From Linnemannia schmuckeri (taxonomy: Eukaryota; Mortierellomycota; Mortierellomycetes; Mortierellales; Mortierellaceae), in NCBI GenBank assembly GCA_029449235.1, contig JANATG010000007.1:558001-622000 (forward strand): a stretch of 64,000 nucleotides of DNA, written 5' to 3'. Both the position numbers and the translations under genes were made by a program. Each line of letters starts with the position of its first letter. Position 1 is the first letter of the stretch. Below the pieces are notes generated by a model. That model was not told the DNA's origin and made no database searches. It saw only the letters and a program-made list of their open reading frames with translations. Below are positions 32,552 through 42,192 of the stretch, piece after piece.

Positions 32552-34346
32552 ATGGCGACGGTCTCTCTTGGATTAGGGCTCGCCACCGCTAGCCACCTCT
32601 ACCTCTGCCACAGAAACCTGCTCCAAGCAGAACAAGAACGACAATGCCACGCCGAGCTATCAGAACGTTGTGAGCTCGACTTGCTCCTTCATTGCCTTTC
32701 GGGAAAAACCCTCTTCTCTGAGCTCATCGATCTTCTCGACTCGACCCTTCTCTTCCATTCTGATAGTAACAACAACGTCAATGATGATGACTACGGAAGC
32801 AGGAGCAGAAGCTGTGCCGGAAGCAAGAAGAACAGGAGGAGGAGTAGTCGTTGTTGTGCTAGTGCCCATCATCGACGCTACCAGCAGGAGCAGAAGCAGC
32901 AGCAAGAGCAGGTGGCACCAAGGTCAACACCAATACTGTTGTCGTCATCGACGGTGAAGATTGCAGGAAGAGGAACGATTTATCGTGAAAGTGACGCTAA
33001 AGCCACTGACACCGACATGCAGCAGCAACAACCACAGCAACAACAGAACACGCCACTTGATCCGAGTTCCAGAGACAGGATTCCAAGAAATGCAGCGGTT
33101 ATCGCTTTGTCTCAATGTCAACCACCACCAACATCGTCATCACAGAATCAAGCCCTTCTCCACGGTACATACTCCCATGCCTCCTTTTGTTTGAGGAGAG
33201 CGAAGCAGAGGCAGATGTGAATCCAAAAGTGCATATCCGAAACGCCCAGCAACACTAACAGATTAGAGTTCTGTCGTCACTCTTGTGACCCCAATTCTGC
33301 TGCTCCTTTTCTGCGTATTTTTTAGATCATGTGGAACTTTGGATTCAGGCGTGTCACCACCTTCGTCTCGCACAGGAACGCAGTGTCAAGGAAACCACGG
33401 ACCGGATACGCGCCCGACGGCCGGCCTCTTGGACCCTGAAAGCCAACATCATTGTCTCTCTCGTGTACGTCTTAAAAGCCCAGTTGGGATGAAGTACGAA
33501 TGCGCGTGGTATTCAGGGAACTATCTTTTGTTACCCGTTTGCTCCATTCAATCTGACCTTTATTTTCCATGGTGTGTACATTTTTTTTCCGACTATTCTA
33601 GACTGGGTGCAGGAATGCTGGCAGGACTTTTCAAGGACCGACATCTCTTACCATTCATCAATGTCATCCCCCAATTATTCACACAACTATCAACAACACC
33701 AACACCAACACCCACACCATCGTCACACTCGAGTGCAATACTCGCACCCAGTCTCTTCCTCTGCGGAGTCCACTTCTTTACCGCATTCCGGACACAATGG
33801 ACACTCTCCGAACTCTATCCTCCTCCTCCTCTTCCTCTTCTCCCTTCTCCTTCTCCTTCTCCTTGCCATTGTCGTGCCCAGCAACAGCAGCGACAGCAGA
33901 CTCATTTAATTTTCTTGGACCGGACTAAAGCCGTGACAAGGTGCTTGGACATTCGAGAGAAGCGACTCGTATATCTCATGCAGCAAATCAGAGCTTACGA
34001 AAGGCAGACCAGTCTAACAAACACATCCACAACACCCACAACACTCGCCGCTACCCCGACAGCTATGACGACAGTCGCCACGTCTTGTACCGCGCTCTCA
34101 TCTAGAAATCTAGTGGATACTTCTAGGACAACAACAACAGGAGCGGGACTAACGGAGGTTATGGAAGTAACGGCGATGGTGACGGTAGGAGTAGATGACG
34201 AGGTATTGAGACTGGAGCCTAGTCTGGCATGCATGAACACTACACGGTTCTTGCGGGACCCTATCGAACAATCTCGTGTCCTGCGGAAAGAGTTGCAAGC
34301 GTTGAGAGAAGATCTTGAATCACTCCACACCATGATGATGCTATAA
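32552..34346 (+). CDS. Unknown protein with a central membrane segment, 498 aa
   Basis: Three exons: 32552-33164, 33326-33464 and 33602-34346. All are GT-AG, phases match, and the spliced frame is intact. The N-terminus (residues ~1-65) is a helical segment with LLLHCLSGKTLFSELIDLLD. A Ser/Asn/Gln-rich linker follows (66-200). Exon 2 encodes a more conserved-looking helical region (LWIQACHHLRLAQERS). The exon 2/3 junction creates a hydrophobic stretch (NIIVSLVVLGAGMLAGLF) likely to span a membrane. The C-terminal part has a Thr-rich linker and a final coiled-coil-like helix (RKELQALREDLESLH). No family was recognised. It is convergent with the next gene at a distance of 76 bp, and AATAAA-like sequence occurs at 34360-34376. 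Confidence 0.7.
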
Positions 34347-34422
34347 GTATAAAAGCCAAAAAATAAAAAAATAAAAAAACAAAAAACAAACAAAAAAAAG
34401 AGTCCCTCGATTTAGGACTTTA

Positions 34423-36579
34423 TTATCGCACACGATATCTTCTCTTGCCAACTCCAACTCCACCTCCAAATCCCTTGGTGCCAACAGGAGGTCGTGGGGC
34501 TTCACTCTCGGGGGCAGCAAGGATTCGGTGCCGAATAACCAGAGCTCCATATAGGACGGCGGATAAGAACCCGGTACAGAGGGCTAGGAAGGATTCGGGC
34601 ATCATGGCTCCCAGGACGGCGGTCCCAAGAATAAAGTACTCGAGGCGGATCAGGATCTTCCACAGGAACTGGACCCACGTGTCTTTCGCTTCTTTCTCGG
34701 TGATCAACGCTTCCTGAGCTGATTGTTCGCCCTTGCTGACCTCGCAATGAGGTGTCGAGGAAGGCAGCAAGTCGTCCTTGTTGTCAGAGTCGAGATTTGT
34801 TCCTAAGACAGGACCAGAGTCGTTTTCTTGTTCCTGGGCGGGTGTCTCTACAGCGGCTTGAGAAAGTTCCGAGGAAATCGTATCTAGAGCTGTCACCTCT
34901 TCGTCAGCCAAGTCATCGGCGGTGTCCTTGACATCACCCTCATCAACACCGCTGGTTTGCTCAGCCGGTTTGTTGTTGCCCTGCAGCTTGTCTTCGCAGC
35001 CTGCGTTTTCAACCCCAGGAATTTCAAGTTCAGGCTTGGGCTCAGTCGATCGGGACACAGTTTCTGCCGTCTCGGCGGATGCAGATGCAAATGCAAATGC
35101 GGATGCGGATACAGATACAGCAGGGGACGGTGGGGTAAAGATTTCCAAGAAGACTGGTCGAGACTCATTGTTGTCGTTATTATGGTTGTTGCTTTGGAAT
35201 GGTGAGTTTTGGATCGTTGAGGATGCTGCAGAGTGGAGAGGAGTGGCATGATCTTCTTTATCAAAGTGAATCATGTCGTCAGCCAGAGAGGCCGGCGCGG
35301 CGATAGTGGTGTCCTTTGACTCCTTTGCCCATGCAGTGCTGGGAGGTGAGAGGGGGAGCTGAAAGGGGGGCTCTTCCAAATCATGAATGACAGAAAGAGG
35401 GCGTGCCTTGATGTTGGTGGGTGTATGCAAAAGGTCGTCGAGGTGACCTCTCTGCATGAAGGACCCGAGGAGGGTTGGGGGATTCTTGGGCGTCAATGGA
35501 GGTGATCTGAGACCCTGGGTAGCAGCAGCAGCACCATGTGGCAAAGAAGAGTCAGGAGAGGGCACGGTGTCTTGGGTCGAGGCCGAGGGAGTGACACAGA
35601 CCGTTGCTGTTGCGTCGAGTGTGGTCATGATCTTTTGTAGTGCTTGACCTTCCTTCCTGCTCACCGTCCTGCTGAAGGACGATAACGATGACGACGATGA
35701 CTTTGACCTCCCAGAGACGACGACAGGTGATGTTGAAGCACACATAGGGGAAGAGGAAGGAGATGAAACAGTAGGTTCCTCCAACGACGAGTTGTTCTCC
35801 GCGTGGGCAGGGTTACTGCCATTACCACCATCCTCTACAGTGCTGTCCTGAGCATTCTCTTTCAAACGTTTCCACCATTCAACCGTTGACGCAACAGAGC
35901 CGGCCACTTGAAACTTCTTACGCAGAGTTTTGACGCCCATCCTCAACTCCTCTAGATCATGTGTTAACCTCCTCTGTTGAGGCGGACCCGCGTTCTCGAG
36001 ATAGGCATCCGACAGACCGGGTTTGCCCTGGACCCGCAAGAGATGGTCCTCGACCTTGTAGAGGCGCTTGGCGTTGTCGTAGAACGATTTGGCAAGGGTT
36101 TCTGTTCGGGTATAGAGTTCATGCGACTGGAAATTAAAGTCGTCCAGACGTTGGGTGATCCGATCGAGACGCTTCTGGATCATGGCCTCGAGCGCTAGGC
36201 GGGAGGCTTCTGAGTCGGCACGGGATCGGGGGACAACTCCACCGTTGCTCGCCGAAAAACTCCTGCTCCTGCCCCCGACGATGCCGTTCTTATTGTTATT
36301 GTTATTGTTGCTGCTGGCTGAGAAACTCCTGGCTCTGCTAACAATGTCGCTATGGGGGTTGATGTTGGTGGTGATGATGTTGCCTGTGCTGTGATTGGAG
36401 TGGCGAAAGGGACTGGACGAAAGACCAATGGGCGCTGTCTTGGGTCCTGTTGTTAATTCTTGATGGGAGGTGTTGATGGTGTAGACCCTGGAGGGTGGAA
36501 GGCGAGTTGGTCGTCTGGATTGCCGCGAGCCCTCCTCAGGGAGGACGGGCATTGTGTGGAAGGTGTCCGAGTCGGCCAT
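34423..36579 (-). CDS. Coiled-coil protein with two C-terminal membrane segments, 718 aa
   Basis: Single exon. The ATG at 36579 (MADSDTFHTMPV) is chosen because the upstream frame is translated poly-pyrimidine leader. Residues ~1-140 are disordered with poly-Asn and two RSFSAS repeats. A helical/coiled-coil region (~145-260) contains RLDRITQRLDDFNFQSHELY and LRMGVKTLRKKF. A long acidic, Ser-rich linker follows. The last ~100 residues hold two hydrophobic segments (LIRLEYFILGTAVLGAMM and FLALCTGFLSAVLYGALVI) before a basic Gly/Arg tail (GKRRYRVR). This layout suggests an organelle or ER tail-anchored protein facing the cytosol. No family was recognised. AATAAA overlaps the stop codon (34419-34424). 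Confidence 0.75.
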   Translation of the reverse strand: MADSDTFHTMPVLPEEGSRQSRRPTRLPPSRVYTINTSHQELTTGPKTAPIGLSSSPFRHSNHSTGNIITTNINPHSDIVSRARSFSASSNNNNNNKNGIVGGRSRSFSASNGGVVPRSRADSEASRLALEAMIQKRLDRITQRLDDFNFQSHELYTRTETLAKSFYDNAKRLYKVEDHLLRVQGKPGLSDAYLENAGPPQQRRLTHDLEELRMGVKTLRKKFQVAGSVASTVEWWKRLKENAQDSTVEDGGNGSNPAHAENNSSLEEPTVSSPSSSPMCASTSPVVVSGRSKSSSSSLSSFSRTVSRKEGQALQKIMTTLDATATVCVTPSASTQDTVPSPDSSLPHGAAAATQGLRSPPLTPKNPPTLLGSFMQRGHLDDLLHTPTNIKARPLSVIHDLEEPPFQLPLSPPSTAWAKESKDTTIAAPASLADDMIHFDKEDHATPLHSAASSTIQNSPFQSNNHNNDNNESRPVFLEIFTPPSPAVSVSASAFAFASASAETAETVSRSTEPKPELEIPGVENAGCEDKLQGNNKPAEQTSGVDEGDVKDTADDLADEEVTALDTISSELSQAAVETPAQEQENDSGPVLGTNLDSDNKDDLLPSSTPHCEVSKGEQSAQEALITEKEAKDTWVQFLWKILIRLEYFILGTAVLGAMMPESFLALCTGFLSAVLYGALVIRHRILAAPESEAPRPPVGTKGFGGGVGVGKRRYRVR

Positions 36580-37507
36580 TGTATGTATACGTGTATGTGG
36601 ATAGTGATATGAACAAGTATGGACAGGTATGAAATAAAGAGGAGAGCAGAGAGGAGCGAACTGATGTGATGAGAAGGAAAGAAAGAGAGAGAAAGGAACA
36701 AGATGCAAGGCAGAAAAAGAAAAGAAAGAACGTTGACAGAGGGCTTGTGAATATTACACTATCCAAGCTGACATGCAGAAGAGAAAGGGGATGAGAGCAA
36801 AGAGCGAAAGAGGGAGAGACACAGGGAAAGAGAGAGAGTTCAGCAGATCACTGGCATGTCATTTGTGAGAGCACCTGAACAACTGCTGGGCGTAAAAAAA
36901 ACGAGTAAGCAGCAACAAGAACAAACAAACAAAAGACGAGGGCAATTGTAACAAAAAAGGGGACAGTGAGAATCGGATGATGCAGTGTGCTAATGAAGGC
37001 AGGGTCTAAAGTGTCGAGAGGAGGGCTGGATAAAGGAAAGGGAAATGAATAATGAATGTGAAAGATGACAAAAATGGCAGGAACAAGGGGAAAGAGGATG
37101 GATAGGAGAGGATAGGAGAGGACAGGAAGGAGGACAGGCTTGGGAAAAGAGGAAGCGAAGAGGAAGTAGGAATGAGCAAAAGAATAAAAAGACGAGCGAT
37201 GATGAAAAGAAGGGGATCTCGTGAAAGAAAAAGAAACAAAGAACGTCCAAACGAGAAGGCAAATAAGGCACCTGCCCTCTGATTGGGCAGTGACCTCTAG
37301 TCCAGCCCCAGCGAGACAAACAAGGAGCTGGCTGTTAAAAGCTGGTGCCTGGCCTTGCCTTGCATTATTGCATTAGCCTTGGTCGTTTGTCGGTACACAC
37401 CCTTAACAGCAGTCTTAACTCCTCCGTCAAGGACGATAAAACGCTTGATTTTTTTTTTTTTTCCTGCTCCTTCACACTCGACACCCGAACATAAGGACGA
37501 CGAACGC
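36580..37507. other. Divergent promoter region between the 718-aa gene and the FCP1-like gene
   Basis: Purine-rich on the plus strand (36640-37230), giving pyrimidine-rich leader for the minus-strand gene. A T-run at 37449-37462 lies 45 nt upstream of the FCP1-like ATG. No gene was recognised. Confidence 0.5.
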
Positions 37508-38950
37508 ATGGCCGGGATGTCAATCGATCAGGACTCTGGCAGCAATGACGCCACGGATGACCCACCTAGTCCCACAACCAACATAGGCAAAACAAGCTAC
37601 AACAACAACAGCAGCATTACCTTCACGACAACCATAGTGAACAGCGGAACAACGATGGCCATTGATGAAAACCGGTACTACGATGAAGCTAGAAAGATCT
37701 TTTACCCTCTCACAGGCATCCGTTCAATCACCCCAGGCTACATGGACCTCGCTCACCAACCACCTGTGAAACTCGACACACCCAAGAAGCTTCTCGTCAT
37801 TCTCGACCTCAATGGAACTCTTTTTTACAGCGCCGATGGCCGCTACAAGAACCGGACTTACATCAAGCGACCTTACTTTGTGGAGCTTCTCCGGTTCCTC
37901 TACGCAAACTGTCGTGTCATGATCTGGTCAAGTGCCACACGTCAAAGAGTTTCGAACATGATCTCGGGCGGTGGCTTCGTGGGTCTCGACAAGATGGATC
38001 GCGTCTGGAACAGGGAGCACTTGCAGCTCGGCTCCAAGGATTTCCATCGTAAGGTCCTGACGCTCAAGGATCTGGAGTTTGTTTGGAGGGCTATCGAGAC
38101 TGAGCGATCTGAGGCAAAGCCGGAACAACTGTTAGCGGGCGGACGATACGAGTTTTGCTATGACCAAAGAAACACCGTTCTCATCGACGACTCTCCGCAC
38201 AAAACGCAACTCCAGCCACACAACTGCATGATTGTCCCGGATTTCGATCATACCCGGGTTCAAAGCGGAGGTGATCAAGATTTGCTCAAGGTCATCCATT
38301 ACCTCAACGATCTGCTTTACCAGGACAACGTGAGTGCTTACATGCGGACAAATCCCTTCGACACCGACAACGCCTTCTACTTCTCTCAGGGATTCCGCGA
38401 CAAAGCTACTGCCTTGATGGCTACGCTGAAGCACGTGCTGAAGAAGGACAAAAAGCGCGAAGCAAGGAAAATTGCCCAAGAGAAGGCACAGGTGGAAAAA
38501 ACTGCTGAGGATTCTCGGGCTCGGAAACTCAAGAAGGATCAGGACGCAAAGGGGAAGAAAGCCTCCGATGCTCGGAAGGTTGAGATGGCCCGGACAGCAG
38601 AGATGTTTCGAGTGAGAAAAATGACCGAGGTAGACCGGATACCTTTGGAATCTCGGAAGGCAGCTCATCTCGTGTCTCCGGATTGGATGGTCCCCGATTG
38701 GACGCAGCAGATTGCTTTTGAGGACGTGAGTGAAGATGGGATCGTCTTGATGGAAAACAAGGGACCTGAAGGGGGACCTTCTGCCTGGACCAGGAAACAC
38801 AGAGCTGCGAGGCGAGCAGAAGAGTCAACGACAGCGGGAACCACTGCACCGAACACGCCGCCACCGCCACCACCAACCCCAATGAGCAATGGAGTGGGTC
38901 CGATACGGAGAGGGAGGAGGTTACAGAGCAACCACTTCAAGGCGTGGTGA
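37508..38950 (+). CDS. FCP1-homology (NIF) HAD-fold phosphatase-like protein, 480 aa
   Basis: Single exon from the ATG at 37508 (MAGMSIDQDSG). Residues ~95-290 form an FCP1/NIF domain: LLVILDLNGTLFYS (motif I, D100), RPYFVELLRFLYANC, VMIWSSATRQRV (motif II), WNREHLQL, and TVLIDDSPHKTQ (motif III Asp pair). Family members dephosphorylate phosphoserine, for example on the RNA polymerase II tail, or act in membrane and nuclear processes. The second Asp of the DxD signature is Asn here (DLN, N102), which in HAD phosphatases is the general acid/base, so activity may be reduced. The C-terminal third is Lys/Arg/Glu-rich coiled coil (~310-400) with a Pro-rich stretch (PPPPPPT). A poly(A) signal lies at 39040-39045. 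Confidence 0.85.
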   Translation: MAGMSIDQDSGSNDATDDPPSPTTNIGKTSYNNNSSITFTTTIVNSGTTMAIDENRYYDEARKIFYPLTGIRSITPGYMDLAHQPPVKLDTPKKLLVILDLNGTLFYSADGRYKNRTYIKRPYFVELLRFLYANCRVMIWSSATRQRVSNMISGGGFVGLDKMDRVWNREHLQLGSKDFHRKVLTLKDLEFVWRAIETERSEAKPEQLLAGGRYEFCYDQRNTVLIDDSPHKTQLQPHNCMIVPDFDHTRVQSGGDQDLLKVIHYLNDLLYQDNVSAYMRTNPFDTDNAFYFSQGFRDKATALMATLKHVLKKDKKREARKIAQEKAQVEKTAEDSRARKLKKDQDAKGKKASDARKVEMARTAEMFRVRKMTEVDRIPLESRKAAHLVSPDWMVPDWTQQIAFEDVSEDGIVLMENKGPEGGPSAWTRKHRAARRAEESTTAGTTAPNTPPPPPPTPMSNGVGPIRRGRRLQSNHFKAW

Positions 38951-39039
38951 GTCTGTCCTGAGAACTGTCTCCTATCGTTTTTACAAAATTGCACATCTTT
39001 TGCATTCAAAAAATAGGAAAAACATCCCCAAAAACAATC

Positions 39040-39045
39040 AATAAA
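39040..39045 (+). terminator. Poly(A) signal of the FCP1-like gene
   Basis: AATAAA 90 nt past the stop codon. Confidence 0.5.
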
Positions 39046-39438
39046 GCCTACAATCAAACAAATCTAGTACAGGAGGAGCAGGAAAAGGAGCGTCATGGAT
39101 AGAATGCGACAGTTCCTGGATTCGCCACTTACTCTACGCGTTCCTTTTATCTTTCCTTAATTCACCATATTTTTATTCATCAGGCATAGAATATCAAGAC
39201 GAAAGAAAGAAAAGCTAACAACTCAATGTTCGTTTTTTTGGTGACCCACTCTCTCAGCCTTTTCTATTGCCAAATTATGTTATGTTGTCTTTCTTACTGT
39301 TTAGAGATTGTCGACGATCAGGGATTCCTGGATCACGTTCCTATCCCCGGTTCTTCACGTGTAATAAGCCGAGACAGAGCGGAGATTGACTATAGCCTGC
39401 ATCCAAACCTCTGTCGCGTCGATTCTTGCTTGAAGGGC

Positions 39439-39735
39439 CTACTCTGGGAATCCGTTTATAATGATCAGGAACTCCATTGCCAAGTTTCTCTCCCTGTAGA
39501 ATCTTATGTGCCCACTGTTGCCAGTTGGTGGGCGCCAGGCGCCGATATCCGGCTCCCAGAAGTAAATCAACTGGATGTCATTCTCACTCGCCAGCCACTG
39601 TGTCCAGAGCACAGGGATCGGTGAGGCAAAGCCGGGATAGTGGTGGGTAAGTTGGAGGACCGCTTGCTGGGTGTCGTTGGGATGGAGCCGCGGATAACTC
39701 AGCGTAATCTCGGAAAAGTCGATGGCCCTTTTTTG
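39439..39735 (-). pseudogene. Protein-like ORF remnant without a usable start, interrupted downstream
   Basis: A 98-codon open frame on the minus strand has no ATG until near its end, yet its translation looks like a folded protein: YPRLHPNDTQQAVLQL, PVLWTQWLASENDIQLIYFW, EPDIGAW. After the TAG at 39439-39441 the same frame continues with ALQARIDATEVWMQAIVNLR, then a TGA and a TAA. This suggests a gene fragment with premature stops rather than a live exon. No family was recognised. It lies between the FCP1-like gene and the first BTB gene, both on the + strand. Chance is not excluded. Confidence 0.35.
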
Positions 39736-39961
39736 TCACTCTTACTTCTTTCTTTTAGTTCTTTCATTCTTTTGTCTTAACGTGTTCACCATTCTACCTC
39801 TCTCACTGTTATGATAAACTACGGAGGATAAAAGAAGCGATGGTTCAACCTTTGGTGGTGAAACTCGGCGACCCTTAATGTCATCTGCTGTGTCGATCAA
39901 CCTCAAGTTCTCAATCACTCGTTGATGTCCTTCCTTGCACCTCACCTCCTCCTTTGCAACT

Positions 39962-41095
39962 ATGTCCGCCACAACCAACTATAACTACTCTCTCACTTTC
40001 CGAGTGCCTCCTACCGTCTTTGGCAACCTGCCTGCGAAACGAGTCTTTCGAAGCAACTCGCCCGAGTTGGCAAGGATCTCGTCCAATGCCACACCGAGCA
40101 ACAACGCGCAAGGAAATGAACTCTCGGTCTCTGCCAGCACTCCGCTGACACCACCATCAAGATCGACCACCCATTACCAACACCACCCTTGGCAGTGGAG
40201 ACTGACCTTGACCGAGGAGCAGCATCTGACGCAAAGAGAGCGCGGTGAATTTAAAGGAAGAGATGGAGAGGGGGATCAGGCGACAGAAGTGGATTTGTCG
40301 GTCGAGCTGCGTGGCCTGTCAATAGCTTCATCCCTGCCTTCCTCTGGGCCGTTTGGTGGGTTCTTGTTGCAGTATAAGAGTTTCGGTATTGTGGCCAAGA
40401 ACACTCGTTTCACTCTTGTCTCCAAGAAGATCGACTCTTCCTCCGCCCTTTCACTCCAAGGTAAACTTCACTCTCTGACCATCATAATCTATTATATAGT
40501 CGAGTCGACGACATGAGATATTTTTCTTCACTTTGAGTCTATACTTTTAACTGTCCTCACTCATTTTTTTTTTGTTCACAAATAGCCAAGTTGAAGGCGA
40601 GCCACGTTCTGGACTTGGACGGATACTACAACTTTGCGATCGTCCTCTCGACAGAATCCCTAGTCCACGAAACAGCCATGGCGCCTTTGGGGTCGATTTT
40701 TCCGAAGCTGTTTCTTTCTCTTCCTGGCGGCTTTGGCGGTGGCTGCTGTCCAAAATCGATCGATGCGATCTTTGATGACCCGGTCTCGACAGACGTAGTA
40801 TTCATTTGGCAAAACAAAGTGTTGATGGTGGTTGCTACCGGCAGCGAGAGCGGCAATGACAGCGGCAGTGACAGTGACAGCGATGGTGGTGGTGGTGGCG
40901 GACTGAACCGGTACAGGGTGACGTTGTCGAGGCTGTACGCCCATCAGGCTGTCCTCCATCAATATCCCTACTTCCGTCGCAAGCTACCGCTCCTATCACC
41001 ATCGTCGCAAGGAGGATCGCCTTGTATGCTGATGCCTCGCAAGTTACTGGTTAGGGACTTTTCACGTCCAGTGTTCCGCCTTATCTTGGGGTATG

Positions 41096-41126
<31 letters not shown>

Positions 41127-41491
41127 GTATCTATCAGAGCTACTGATCTGCACTCTCTTGCTCGTTTTTTATTCTTCGTGTTTTCGGTCATGAATTGTGT
41201 TTACTTATTAGTCTCCTTGAAAATTGCTCTAAGCGTAGATGGTTGTATACACGGGACCTTGACACGACAAGAATCGTTGATGCACAGACTGCTGCGCCCA
41301 ACGATCAACCATTCACGAGCAACAACAAGGGCAGCAGCAGCAGCTCAAAGCAGCAGGATGACCATGAGGCGCGGATTACATGGAGGGAGATCTTTCAGCT
41401 TGCGGATAACATGGAACTGCCCGAACTGCGCGTTCGCGCCATGAGCATGATCCGACAGGCACAGCAAGTCTGCGATTTGAGTTATAGTTGA
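39962..41491 (+). CDS. BTB/POZ-domain protein, 418 aa
   Basis: Three exons: 39962-40460, 40586-41090 and 41239-41491, GT-AG and in frame. The N-terminal part (~1-215) has beta-rich segments like FLLQYKSFGIVAKNTRFTL and DLDGYYNFAIVLS, reminiscent of MATH-type adaptor domains. The BTB domain runs from ~235: SIDAIFDDPVSTDVVFIW, then LYAHQAVLHQYPYFRRKL, DFSRPVFRLILGWLYTRDLD and TWREIFQLADNMELPELRVRAMSMI. BTB proteins usually dimerise or recruit substrates to Cul3 ubiquitin ligases (family knowledge; role here inferred). A poly-T tract of 29 nt lies in intron 2. The next gene downstream encodes a paralogue. Confidence 0.8.
41096..41124 (+). repeat. Poly-T tract just after the 5' splice site of intron 2
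   Basis: T-run of 29 nt beginning six nt after the exon 2 end (GTATG then T's). Confidence 0.9.
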
Positions 41492-41813
41492 AGGGATGGG
41501 ATCGGTGACGAAAATGCGACTGACTCTCGCGTTTGATCAGTGTGAGAACGATTTTATCACCGCTGTCACTGAATTTCAGTCTTTTAACACTTTCCATAAG
41601 CGCGTTTCTTTTTGACTTTTTCCACTTTGGCACACAATGCTCGCACTTCTCTCTTTCACACTTCTCGACTCCATCAGCACACTTCTCGGCTCCATCGGCA
41701 CACTTTTCCGCACACCTTTTGCCGGTTTCTGCTCACTCTTTCGTCCCTCTTCAAATTAAAAACGCACGCACATAAAAAAAAGCTCTCTGAGAAAATCAAA
41801 CAACCAACAAACC
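41492..41813. other. Spacer between the two BTB genes
   Basis: 322 bp. It contains an imperfect 12-15 bp tandem motif (CACTTCTCG(G)CTCCATC) at about 41655-41715 and a pyrimidine-rich leader followed by CAACCAACAAACC before the next ATG. Confidence 0.6.
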
Positions 41814-42158
41814 ATGAGTGACATAGTCTCCCCAGAGAGCTCGCTCTTCTGGAAGCTGACGATCCCACCAACACAGTTTGACGGCTTCTTTTGTGAATCG
41901 GTCACTCGACATTTCGAGTCCGAGCCTGAGCCTTGTAGTCAACTGAGTCATATCTGGAAATGTGCCTTTACCGAGAACATGATCAATGGCGTGGCGACGA
42001 TCGATATTGTCATCCAGCGCGCTGAGATCAAGAAAAAGGGAGGTTCCCCCTTTTCTTTGTCGCCTCCGTCGTCGTTTCCTTCTGGAGGTCACCAGCAACA
42101 ACAACACCATCAGCAGCAAGAGCAGCAAGAGCGCTCTTCATCATCCCAATCACAGTCA

Positions 42159-42192
<34 letters not shown>

